A stretch of DNA of 11,747 bases from the NCBI GenBank assembly GCA_025059545.1, contig JANXDJ010000039.1:1-11747 (forward strand). The letters run 5' to 3'. The notes beneath the pieces were generated by a model. That model was not told where the DNA came from. It worked only from the letters and a program-made list of their open reading frames with translations, and did no database searches. Both the position numbers and the translations under genes were made by a program. This document shows positions 6,165-11,747 of this stretch, one piece after another. Origin of the DNA: Archaeoglobaceae archaeon. GTDB lineage: Archaea > Halobacteriota > Archaeoglobi > Archaeoglobales > Archaeoglobaceae. Within the stretch, counting starts at the first letter, position 1; the number at the start of each line of letters is the position of its first letter.

Positions 6165-7259
6165 TTATTTGAATTTCTCAAGTATTTCGTCAACGAGTGC
6201 GTAGGAAGTCTTTATCTTTGTAACGTCTCCAAAGTAAGTCAAATTCCAGATCACTATGTGCTCTACACCTATTTTCTCGAACTGCTCGAAGGTTTTTGTT
6301 ACCTCATCTGGTGTTCCGCAAACGAATGCAAGCTTAGAAACCTCATCAGGGACTTTAGCGATCGCTTCCATTATCTGATCCTTCGTGTATTTCGTTGGAA
6401 TGTAGTCTAAAAGTCCATAGAATTTTCCAAACGGATGCTTGTAGCCAAGAGCTTCGTAGAATTCTGAAGGTAGCAATAGGGCATGGATCTTCAGAATCGG
6501 AGTTCTTAAAAGTCTTTCAACCTCCTCTCTTTTCTCATCCACTACTACGCTCACGAATATACCTTTCTTGATCTCATCTGGATCTCTTTTCTCTTCTTTT
6601 GCAAATTTATTTAGTTTCTCCATTCTTTCAGCGTAAACTTCTGGAGGAAGAGTTGAAGGGAGCCAGCCATCTCCATATTTCGCTGTTAACTTGAGCATTT
6701 TGTTTCCATGAGCCCCAAGCCAAATAGGAATCTTACCAATTGGTTTTAAATCAAAAACCGCATCTTCGAATTTGAAGAATTTACCTTGGAAATTTATTTT
6801 CTCTCCGTAATCTGCTGAGAGCATGATTTTTATGAGTTTAAGCCCCTCTTCGAGTTTACCCACTGGATTTTCAAAGTTCATTCCAAATGGCAAAATGTTT
6901 TCCGCTTCACCAGCCCCAATTCCAAGTATGAATCTACCATTCGTGGCGTGATCCGCTGTTACTGCCTGTTGGAGCATAACTGCGGGATGTCTTCTGATGA
7001 TCTCCGTAACGGAAACTCCAAATTTTATCTTATTCGTTGCTGGAGCGGTATAGCAGATCGAGCAGAAGGGATCATAGAACATGTGGCAAGAAGGATATCG
7101 CATTGCAAAGATCGTTTCTGTCCATATTTCATGCGGATACCATCCCAAAATGTGATCCGCAAACCAAAGCGCATCGTATCCCTTATCCTCGAGTCTTTTA
7201 GCAGTCTTCTGAGCTTCGCTAATAGGTGGAAATGTGGGACCAACAGTTCCGAACTCCAT
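6165..7259 (-). CDS. Luciferase-like (LLM) oxidoreductase, probably coenzyme F420-dependent
   Basis: 364 residues forming one TIM-barrel domain of the bacterial-luciferase-like superfamily, cytosolic. The N-terminus resembles F420-dependent enzymes such as glucose-6-phosphate dehydrogenase FGD: ADHILGW at 34-40 matches the FGD segment that carries its active-site His and Trp (here His36 and Trp40), and GIGAGEAEN at 113-121 matches the segment with its catalytic Glu (here Glu118). Other family marks are MLQQAVTADHATNGRF at 95-110 and AKYGDGWLPS near residue 194. It may be an alcohol or keto-group dehydrogenase using F420, or a relative of methylene-H4MPT reductase; it looks closer to FGD/ketoreductase types than to Mer, and the substrate is unknown. 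It precedes trmO by six bases on the same strand and diverges from the DUF131 operon. ATG 7259 has no clear Shine-Dalgarno. Confidence 0.82.
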   Translation of the reverse strand: MEFGTVGPTFPPISEAQKTAKRLEDKGYDALWFADHILGWYPHEIWTETIFAMRYPSCHMFYDPFCSICYTAPATNKIKFGVSVTEIIRRHPAVMLQQAVTADHATNGRFILGIGAGEAENILPFGMNFENPVGKLEEGLKLIKIMLSADYGEKINFQGKFFKFEDAVFDLKPIGKIPIWLGAHGNKMLKLTAKYGDGWLPSTLPPEVYAERMEKLNKFAKEEKRDPDEIKKGIFVSVVVDEKREEVERLLRTPILKIHALLLPSEFYEALGYKHPFGKFYGLLDYIPTKYTKDQIMEAIAKVPDEVSKLAFVCGTPDEVTKTFEQFEKIGVEHIVIWNLTYFGDVTKIKTSYALVDEILEKFK

Positions 7260-7321
7260 AATTCTGGAAATTTTTTCGCAGTATTTGAACTTAATCTATC
7301 TTCACTTTCATTCAATCCATA

Positions 7322-7335
7322 ATAAACTTATAAAC
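7322..7335 (+). promoter_or_regulatory. Promoter of the DUF131 - pyruvate-kinase-like operon
   Basis: ATAAACTTATAAAC has an A-rich BRE-like part and a TATA-like CTTATAAA at 7327-7334, whose centre is about 23 bases before ATG 7353. This suggests an almost leaderless mRNA. The box is nearly symmetrical (GTTTATAAG on the minus strand) and could also serve the divergent LLM gene with a leader of about 45 bases. The region 7260-7352 holds nothing else I recognise. Confidence 0.5.
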
Positions 7336-7352
7336 AGACTCCTATATGGAGC

Positions 7353-7568
7353 ATGGATGTTGGAAAACTGATGTTGGGGTTCACACTTGCGATTCTTGGA
7401 CTCGCTCTTCTCTCACTCTCAAGCGTAGCAAACGTGAACTACGGTGCAATTTTGATGATAGGACCAGTTCCGATAGTTGTCTCTTCAGATAGTGGCATGG
7501 CTATTTTTCTAATCCTCCTTACAACAGTTATTATTGCTACAATTTATCTATTGAGGTGGTGGAAGTGA
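7353..7568 (+). CDS. Small DUF131/TIGR00304-type membrane protein (first copy)
   Basis: 71 residues with two hydrophobic helices, about 6-26 and 48-67, joined by a short loop containing YGAILMIGPVPIVV at 30-43. The G-x-x-x-x-I-G-P-x-P-I-V motif is the mark of a small euryarchaeal membrane family (DUF131/TIGR00304) with no known function. The tail RWWK is basic and aromatic, as at a membrane interface on the cytoplasmic side. The start is ATG 7353; a leaderless transcript is likely because the TATA box sits about 23 bases upstream. It is followed directly by a second, related gene with the same motif, so this is a tandem pair. Complete by length for the family. Confidence 0.8.
   Translation: MDVGKLMLGFTLAILGLALLSLSSVANVNYGAILMIGPVPIVVSSDSGMAIFLILLTTVIIATIYLLRWWK
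7553..7559 (+). promoter_or_regulatory. Shine-Dalgarno site deciding the start of the second DUF131 gene
   Basis: GAGGTGG lies five bases before GTG 7565. It supports GTG 7565, which makes a GTGA overlap with the upstream stop, rather than GTG 7556, which overlaps this site itself. Confidence 0.5.
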
Positions 7569-7843
7569 TTTGGTTATTGGGCGTTATTCTGCTCCTAATC
7601 GGCATTTTTCTGATAATTTCTTCTTTTTTAACCAGAGAGAGGACTGAAGACTTAAAGTTTCCTGAAACTCCAAAACTTCCAAGCTTTCCGGAGCATCAGG
7701 AGGAGAAAAAATTTGGTGGAGTGGTTTTGATAGGTCCAATTCCAATAGTTTTTGGCAACACCAAGCTTGCAGTCGTCGCTTTGGTGCTTGCAATAATTTT
7801 AATGATACTCTCAATCGTATTTCTAATGGGGGTGAGAGATTGA
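7565..7843 (+). CDS. DUF131/TIGR00304-type membrane protein (second copy)
   Basis: 92 residues from GTG 7565 (95 if GTG 7556 is used). A first membrane helix at about 2-22 is followed by a charged, proline-rich loop of about 35 residues ([19 protein letters not shown]). Next come the family motif [15 protein letters not shown] and a second, long hydrophobic helix near the end. It shares the G-P-x-P-I-V core and topology with its upstream neighbour but has a much longer loop, so the two are diverged paralogues, perhaps partners in one complex. I choose GTG 7565 because GAGGTGG is well placed before it and because it forms the same four-base stop/start overlap seen at other junctions in this window. 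It overlaps the next gene by TTGA. Function unknown. Confidence 0.8.
   Translation: MIWLLGVILLLIGIFLIISSFLTRERTEDLKFPETPKLPSFPEHQEEKKFGGVVLIGPIPIVFGNTKLAVVALVLAIILMILSIVFLMGVRD
7828..7835 (+). promoter_or_regulatory. Shine-Dalgarno site supporting a TTG start
   Basis: GGGGGTGA is a strong match to the archaeal anti-Shine-Dalgarno and ends four bases before TTG 7840. It makes this rare start credible. Confidence 0.55.
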
Positions 7844-8415
7844 TCGAGAGAAAGATTTTTTACTTCGAAAAACCCGGAGAGGAGAACACAGAAGAAACTC
7901 TGAAATTGGCATTCGAAAGAGCTAAAGAACTCGGAATAAGACATATAGTTTTGGCTTCTTCCTATGGAGAGACCGCAAAAAAGGCTTTGAAATATCTAAG
8001 CGAGGATCTGAAACTCGTCGTAGTTACTTACCACACAGGATTCCTCGAAGAAGGGAAGAACTCGATGGATCCAGAGACCGAAAATTTCCTCCGGAACAAG
8101 GGAATCGTTGTCGTCAGACAGTCTCATGTTCTTTCGGGCATTGAAAGGAGCATAACGAGAAAATTCGGTGGGATAAGTAGGGTTGAAGTGATCGCTGAAG
8201 CTCTTAGAGCTCTTTTTGGGCATGGTTTGAAGGTATGCGTTGAAATTGCGGTTATGGCAGCAGACAGCGGAGCGATTCCCTTAGAGGACGTGATCGCAAT
8301 TGGTGGAAGAATAAGGGGAGCGGATACTGCGGTCGTGCTCAAGCCTGCACATATGAACAACTTTTTCGACATGCAAATTAAGGAGATAATCTGCATGCCA
8401 AGAGAAAAAAGATAA
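7840..8415 (+). CDS. Stand-alone pyruvate kinase C-terminal (alpha/beta) domain protein
   Basis: 191 residues resembling only the C-terminal alpha/beta domain of pyruvate kinase. The catalytic barrel is absent, so it is not a pyruvate kinase. A. fulgidus has a protein of this family with a solved structure (AF0103, from memory). Segments seen: a [30 protein letters not shown] start at about 19-45, YHTGF at 64-68, [33 protein letters not shown] at about 138-170, and a short tail. The pattern suggests a Rossmann-like domain that could bind a small phosphorylated ligand, but no activity is known. The start is TTG 7840, supported by a strong Shine-Dalgarno and a TTGA overlap with the preceding gene; the next in-frame start would remove the first strand. 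It is last in the three-gene operon and is followed by a T-rich terminator-like stretch. Confidence 0.82.
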   Translation: MIERKIFYFEKPGEENTEETLKLAFERAKELGIRHIVLASSYGETAKKALKYLSEDLKLVVVTYHTGFLEEGKNSMDPETENFLRNKGIVVVRQSHVLSGIERSITRKFGGISRVEVIAEALRALFGHGLKVCVEIAVMAADSGAIPLEDVIAIGGRIRGADTAVVLKPAHMNNFFDMQIKEIICMPREKR

Positions 8416-8439
8416 CTTTTTCAATTTTTAAAGGTTTTT
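8416..8439 (+). terminator. T-rich archaeal terminator-like stretch
   Basis: After the TAA at 8413-8415 come three runs of five T in 24 bases (CTTTTTC, ATTTTTA, GTTTTTG), typical of archaeal transcription ends. AAAAAG/CTTTTT (8406-8411 with 8416-8421) could form a weak A-T stem across the stop codon, but the T-runs are the better evidence. Confidence 0.5.
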
Positions 8440-8447
8440 GATTAGCA

Positions 8448-8469
8448 GAGAAAAATTAATAATTTATAG
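8448..8469 (+). promoter_or_regulatory. Candidate promoter of the ThDP enzyme - dehydrogenase operon
   Basis: GAGAAAAATTAATAATTTATAG contains a purine-rich BRE-like part and an A/T-rich TATA-like core centred near 8458. That would put the transcript start near 8483, just before the Shine-Dalgarno at 8485-8491. The exact TATA position within this A/T-rich stretch is uncertain. Confidence 0.4.
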
Positions 8470-8484
8470 TAAAGTATAACCTTT

Positions 8485-8491
8485 GGTGATC
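8485..8491 (+). promoter_or_regulatory. Strong Shine-Dalgarno of the ThDP enzyme gene
   Basis: GGTGATC matches the archaeal 16S rRNA 3' end closely and ends four bases before ATG 8496, fixing that start. Confidence 0.65.
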
Positions 8492-8495
8492 TGTA

Positions 8496-10235
8496 ATGGC
8501 TATCTCTGGCGGTGAGTTATTTGTGAAATGCCTTTTGAAAGAAAAAGTGAAGTATATATTCGGCGTTCCTGGAGCACAGCTTCTTCCGATTCTGGACGCG
8601 ATTAGAAGAATTGGAGAGAAAGAGGGGATGAGATTCGTAAATTGCAGGCATGAACAGTCTGCTGCGAGCATGGCAGATGCCTATGCAAGGGTTAGCGGAG
8701 AGATCGGCGTTTGCATGGGCACCGTTGGTCCGGGTGGTGCGGATCTCGTCCCAGGAGTTTATCCCGCGTTTGCAGACGGAATACCGATACTCGTGATCAC
8801 CGCGCAGAATCAGACTTGGAAGTGTTATCCCGATCGAGGTTCAATGCAAGCTCTCGACCAATATCATTTGCTCAAGCCTATAACGAAATGGAGTGCGGTA
8901 GTTTATCAATGGCAAAGAATTCCTGAATTACTACAAAGGGCTATTAGAGTTGCTATATCTGGCAGACCAGGTCCAGTACATCTCGATTTGCCAGCAGATG
9001 TTTTGTTCAATGACGCTGAGGAAGAATATGCTGGAATATATCCTCCTGAAAGGTATAGAGCAACGAGGAATCCAGTTGGTGATCTTGAGCTCGTGAAAAA
9101 AGCTGCTAAGATGCTATACTCTGCAGAAAGACCACTGATACATGCTGGAGGCGGTGTTTTAAGAGCAAAAGCTTGGAAAGAGTTAAGAGAGCTTGCAGAG
9201 TATCTTGGTGCAGTTGTCACTACAAGCATGTCCGCCCGTGGTGTCATTCCAGAAGATCATCCACTCTCTTTAATTCCATCAAGCCCTGCTGCTGTTTCAG
9301 CACAGAACGATGCAGATCTTGTGCTTGTTGTCGGTAGCAAGCTTGGAGACACGGATTTCTGGGGAAGACCACCAGCTTGGGGAGATCCAGATGTGCAAAA
9401 AACGATCCAAATAGACATAGAAGCAGAGATGATCGCCTTAAACCGCCCAGTAGATTTGGCAATTCTCGGTGACGCTAAGGAGACACTCAAGCTTCTCATA
9501 GAGGAGGTTAAAAAACTTGGTGATAGAAGAGATCCTCCTGAAAAATTGAAAGAATACAAAAAGATCCAAAATGATTGGTTGGCGGAGTTTTTGAGACAAG
9601 CAGAGTCAAATGAGAAGCCAATTCATCCGCTGAGAGTTATAAAAGAGGCAAGGGACTTCTATCCCAGAAATGCAATTGCATGCATCGATGGTGGAAATAC
9701 TGCGGTTTGGGCGTATTACCTGAATAGGATCTACGAGCCAAACACTTTCCTATGGGCAGCAGACTCTGGGCATCTTGGCACTGGATTGCCTTATGCAATT
9801 GGAGCGAAGCTTGCAAATCCTGATAGACCCGTTTATCTACTAACCGGTGATGGAGCATTTGGGCTTACAATGCATGAGCTCGAAACTGCGAGTAGAGAAA
9901 AAGTGAAAGTAACAGCGATTGTTATGAACGATTGTGCATGGGGCATGATAAAAGGAGCCCAGAAGGCTTTGTGCGCTGAAAGATATATAGGGGTTGATTT
10001 CGGCGATGTGAGATACGACAAGCTTGCGGAAGCAATGGGCTGGCTTGGAATAAGAGTTGAAGAGCCAGAAGATATAGGATACTCTCTCGATAAAGCGGAA
10101 AGCACTGAAAAGCCCGCATTGCTCGATGTAAAAGTATCGCAGGAAATAAATCTGAGTCCACCAGATCTGATCACTCTAGGCATAGTTTGGCTCGAAGGTT
10201 GTAATTTGCAGAGATATGCGGGCGATCGTTCTTGA
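8496..10235 (+). CDS. Thiamine-diphosphate-dependent enzyme, acetolactate synthase large-subunit-like
   Basis: 579 residues with three domains. The N-terminal pyrimidine-binding domain (about 1-170) has IFGVPGAQLLPILDAI and the ThDP-activating Glu53 in CRHEQSAASMADAYAR. The central domain spans about 195-335. The C-terminal pyrophosphate domain has TGDGAFGL at 450-457 and MNDCAWGM at 477-484, the GDG...N metal/ThDP motif. The family cleaves or joins 2-oxo acids and aldehydes. True acetohydroxyacid synthases usually have GPV-x-x-D-x-P-K-D and, after the GM, a Q-W-Q-x-x-F-Y stretch; here these read GPVHLDLPADV (159-169) and GMIKGAQKAL (483-492). No small-subunit gene lies beside it. It could therefore be a carboligase, decarboxylase or oxidase-like enzyme rather than an AHAS. 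ATG 8496 is fixed by a strong Shine-Dalgarno. The 3' end overlaps the dehydrogenase gene by 20 bases, indicating coupling. Substrate unknown. Confidence 0.85.
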   Translation: MAISGGELFVKCLLKEKVKYIFGVPGAQLLPILDAIRRIGEKEGMRFVNCRHEQSAASMADAYARVSGEIGVCMGTVGPGGADLVPGVYPAFADGIPILVITAQNQTWKCYPDRGSMQALDQYHLLKPITKWSAVVYQWQRIPELLQRAIRVAISGRPGPVHLDLPADVLFNDAEEEYAGIYPPERYRATRNPVGDLELVKKAAKMLYSAERPLIHAGGGVLRAKAWKELRELAEYLGAVVTTSMSARGVIPEDHPLSLIPSSPAAVSAQNDADLVLVVGSKLGDTDFWGRPPAWGDPDVQKTIQIDIEAEMIALNRPVDLAILGDAKETLKLLIEEVKKLGDRRDPPEKLKEYKKIQNDWLAEFLRQAESNEKPIHPLRVIKEARDFYPRNAIACIDGGNTAVWAYYLNRIYEPNTFLWAADSGHLGTGLPYAIGAKLANPDRPVYLLTGDGAFGLTMHELETASREKVKVTAIVMNDCAWGMIKGAQKALCAERYIGVDFGDVRYDKLAEAMGWLGIRVEEPEDIGYSLDKAESTEKPALLDVKVSQEINLSPPDLITLGIVWLEGCNLQRYAGDRS

Positions 10236-11418
10236 GCTTAGCTTACTGAAAGCAGGGCTTACTCTATTTCTTTCAAAGTTTTCGAAGAGTGCTTACTATG
10301 GCAGATTTTCGATCGTTAAGCACTACAAAGACTATCCAGAACCAAAATTACCAAATGAAGACTGGGTTAAAGTGAAAACTAAGCTCTGTGGTATCTGTGG
10401 GTCTGACATAAGGCTGATAACGCTCTCTGAGAGCTTTTATCTGTATCCACTTACCTCTTTTCCTTTAATTCCTGGGCATGAAATTGTCGGTATTGTTGAG
10501 GAAGCGGGTAAAGAGGTTAAGAATTTCCAGCCGGGCGATAGGGTTGTAATAGATCCGGCTCTTTCTTGCAATGTTAGAGGCTTAGAGCTCTGTGAAGCCT
10601 GTAAAAAGGGGCACACCGCATCTTGTCATAACACCGACAGAGGCAAAATATCTCCGGGCATTTTTACCGGCATATGCAGAGACACTGGAGGAGGATGGGC
10701 TGAATATCTAGTTGCTCATGAATCACAGCTTGTAAAAGTTCCTGAAAATATTAAAGATGAAAATGCGGTTTTTGCAGAACCTTTAACGATTGGAATCCAC
10801 TCCGTCTTGAGAGCTTTTCCAAATGAAGACAAAAAAGTTGCAATTATTGGCTGTGGAATCATTGGACTTGCAACGATCTGCGCTTTAAGGCATTTGGGTT
10901 TTTCTGGAGAAATTTGGGGAATAGAGAAGAATGAAAAGCTCGTAAAAATAGCAAAAAGCTTTGGAGCGGATAAAGTAATCGTTGATGATCCAATAGAGGA
11001 AATTGCAAAGCTTACAGGGGGTAGAATTTACAAACCACCGAGAGGAGGAAAACTCTTCGTTGGTGGAGGCGTTGATACAGTTTTTGAATGTGTTGGCACA
11101 GCTGAAGCAGTTGACACCGCTTTAAGGATCGTAAAACCTCTCGGAAAAGTCGTTATCGCTGGAACTGTTTCAAATGTTTGCTTAGATCTTGCGCCAATTT
11201 TTTCAAAAGAGTTGGAAGTCCTTGGAACCTTTGGATGTGGTTATGAAGAAATTAATGGCAGGAAGAGAACTTTTGACATCGCAATGGAAGTTTTGAAGAA
11301 GAAGGAATTTTCAGAACTTCTAACGCATATCTTCAGCATAGAGGACTACAAAAAGGCTCTTTGGAGTGCAATAAACAAGAGAAAGTCTGGAGCGATAAAA
11401 GTCGCTTTCAAATTTTAG
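10216..11418 (+). CDS. Zinc-dependent medium-chain (MDR) dehydrogenase, alcohol/polyol dehydrogenase-like
   Basis: 400 residues, cytosolic, predicted to interconvert an alcohol with an aldehyde or ketone using NAD(H). The GroES-like catalytic part has CGICGSD at 58-64 (zinc ligand Cys61), GHE at 87-89 and AEPL at 187-190. A structural-zinc lobe has Cys118, 126, 129 and 137. The Rossmann motif is IIGCGIIGLA at 210-219, and Glu237 at the end of the second strand favours NAD over NADP. Two oddities set it apart from typical alcohol or threonine dehydrogenases: about 25 extra residues between the opening MRAIVLE and the YPEPKLP strand, and C-x7-C instead of C-x2-C at the first two structural cysteines. 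DTGGGWAEYLVAH at 156-168 fits a less studied MDR subfamily. ATG 10216 overlaps the ThDP gene by 20 bases, so the two enzymes are probably made together. Substrate unknown. Confidence 0.87.
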   Translation: MRAIVLELSLLKAGLTLFLSKFSKSAYYGRFSIVKHYKDYPEPKLPNEDWVKVKTKLCGICGSDIRLITLSESFYLYPLTSFPLIPGHEIVGIVEEAGKEVKNFQPGDRVVIDPALSCNVRGLELCEACKKGHTASCHNTDRGKISPGIFTGICRDTGGGWAEYLVAHESQLVKVPENIKDENAVFAEPLTIGIHSVLRAFPNEDKKVAIIGCGIIGLATICALRHLGFSGEIWGIEKNEKLVKIAKSFGADKVIVDDPIEEIAKLTGGRIYKPPRGGKLFVGGGVDTVFECVGTAEAVDTALRIVKPLGKVVIAGTVSNVCLDLAPIFSKELEVLGTFGCGYEEINGRKRTFDIAMEVLKKKEFSELLTHIFSIEDYKKALWSAINKRKSGAIKVAFKF

Positions 11419-11423
11419 CATGG

Positions 11424-11436
11424 CTTAAATGTTAAG
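11424..11436. repeat. Short inverted repeat before the dehydratase gene
   Basis: CTTAA-ATG-TTAAG is a 5+3+5 inverted repeat in the 42-base gap between the dehydrogenase stop and ATG 11461. It could be an operator or part of a weak TATA-like promoter (CTTAAATG), or chance in A/T-rich DNA. Confidence 0.25.
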
Positions 11437-11460
11437 TAATCCAAAATAACAAATATTTTC

Positions 11461-11747
11461 ATGCGGAGCGAAGTGGTTTTTGGAGGTCCGTTAAGAGTTG
11501 GACATAGAGCCTTGGCTCGTTGTTTAGGCTTTACCGAAGAAGATTTCGGAAAGCCAGTCGTTGCAGTTGTAAACTCATGGAACGAAGCTGTTCCGGGGCA
11601 CATGCATTTGGAAAAGATTGCGGAGTTCGTTAAGATGGGTATAAGAGAGCGTGGCGGAGTTCCACTTGAGTTCAACACGATCGCAATTTGCGATGGAATT
11701 GCAATGGGTCATGAGGGGATGAGATCATCGCTTCCGAGCAGAGAAGT
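11461..11747 (+). CDS. ilvD: IlvD/Edd-family dehydratase, dihydroxy-acid dehydratase-like (5' part only)
   Basis: 95 complete residues are visible before the window ends; the full protein should be about 550. IlvD removes water from 2,3-dihydroxy-3-methyl acids to give the 2-oxo acids of valine and isoleucine synthesis, using an iron-sulfur cluster and Mg. Seen here: [17 protein letters not shown] near the start, [15 protein letters not shown] at 38-52, [20 protein letters not shown] at 65-84 with the cluster-associated Cys77 and Asp78, and [15 protein letters not shown], rather than VPCN, places it with the E. coli-like class. It differs from common dihydroxy-acid dehydratases in VGHR for APHR and MRSSL for MRYSL, so a related sugar-acid or other dehydratase remains possible. 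ATG 11461 has no Shine-Dalgarno. It lies 42 bases after the dehydrogenase and may be co-transcribed or have a weak promoter of its own. Confidence 0.85.
   Translation, partial: MRSEVVFGGPLRVGHRALARCLGFTEEDFGKPVVAVVNSWNEAVPGHMHLEKIAEFVKMGIRERGGVPLEFNTIAICDGIAMGHEGMRSSLPSRE

Noticed and set aside
6948..7322. Plus-strand 124-codon ORF and minus-strand 96-codon ORF around the LLM gene start
   Set aside because: Both are out-of-frame or antisense shadows of the LLM oxidoreductase and cross its divergent promoter region.
8906..10183. Several antisense ORFs of 70-116 codons opposite the ThDP enzyme
   Set aside because: Ser/Leu-rich, motif-free products antisense to a well-conserved gene.
8496..10235. 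Firm naming as ilvB (acetohydroxyacid synthase)
   Set aside because: The ThDP core is clear, but the P-K-D and Q-W-Q-x-x-F-Y segments typical of that enzyme are replaced and no small subunit is adjacent, so only the broader family is claimed.
11415..11678. Minus-strand 87-codon ORF opposite the dehydratase start
   Set aside because: The plus strand encodes unmistakable IlvD motifs here; this is its shadow.

Overview
The window looks like chromosomal DNA of a thermophilic euryarchaeon, most likely of the order Archaeoglobales (Archaeoglobus/Ferroglobus/Geoglobus type). The evidence is gene content: archaeal SRP19, an archaeal Trm-G10-type tRNA guanine methyltransferase, a separate PurQ subunit, two DUF131/TIGR00304-type euryarchaeal membrane proteins, a coenzyme F420-type luciferase-fold oxidoreductase, and a stand-alone pyruvate-kinase C-domain protein. 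Genes are tightly packed, there are archaeal TATA-like boxes close to start codons, and AGA/AGG arginine codons are common. The genus is inference; no rRNA or tRNA gene is present to settle it.

Layout. (1) 1-2731, minus strand: a type I restriction-modification module, hsdM followed by hsdS; hsdS runs off the left edge, and no hsdR lies upstream of hsdM. HsdM carries an unusual ~85-residue N-terminal extension that looks like a winged helix. (2) 2732-2887: divergent intergenic region with a perfect 6+1+6 palindrome between two oppositely facing TATA-like boxes. (3) 2888-5722, plus strand: a four-gene run purQ - CBS/ParB-like protein - srp19 - trmG10, with each junction a 4-base ATGA overlap. 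(4) 5691-7259, minus strand: an F420-type LLM oxidoreductase followed by trmO/tsaA, which converges on trmG10 with a 32-base tail-to-tail overlap. (5) 7353-8415, plus strand: two related DUF131-type membrane proteins and the pyruvate-kinase-like C-domain protein, coupled by GTGA and TTGA overlaps, ending at a T-rich terminator-like stretch. (6) 8496-11747, plus strand: a ThDP-dependent acetolactate-synthase-like enzyme, an overlapping zinc dehydrogenase of the MDR family, and the start of an IlvD/Edd-family dehydratase that runs off the right edge.

How the genes work together. Region 3 joins purine synthesis, protein targeting and tRNA modification and looks like a housekeeping operon. Region 4 adds another tRNA methyltransferase (t6A37). 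Region 6 is the most suggestive metabolically: a dehydratase makes 2-oxo acids, a ThDP enzyme acts on 2-oxo acids, and a zinc dehydrogenase acts on the resulting aldehydes, ketones or alcohols. The ThDP enzyme lacks several acetohydroxyacid synthase hallmarks and has no small subunit beside it, so ordinary branched-chain amino acid synthesis is not the only reading. I found no CRISPR array, insertion sequence, tRNA or rRNA. No gene-free stretch exceeds 160 bases.
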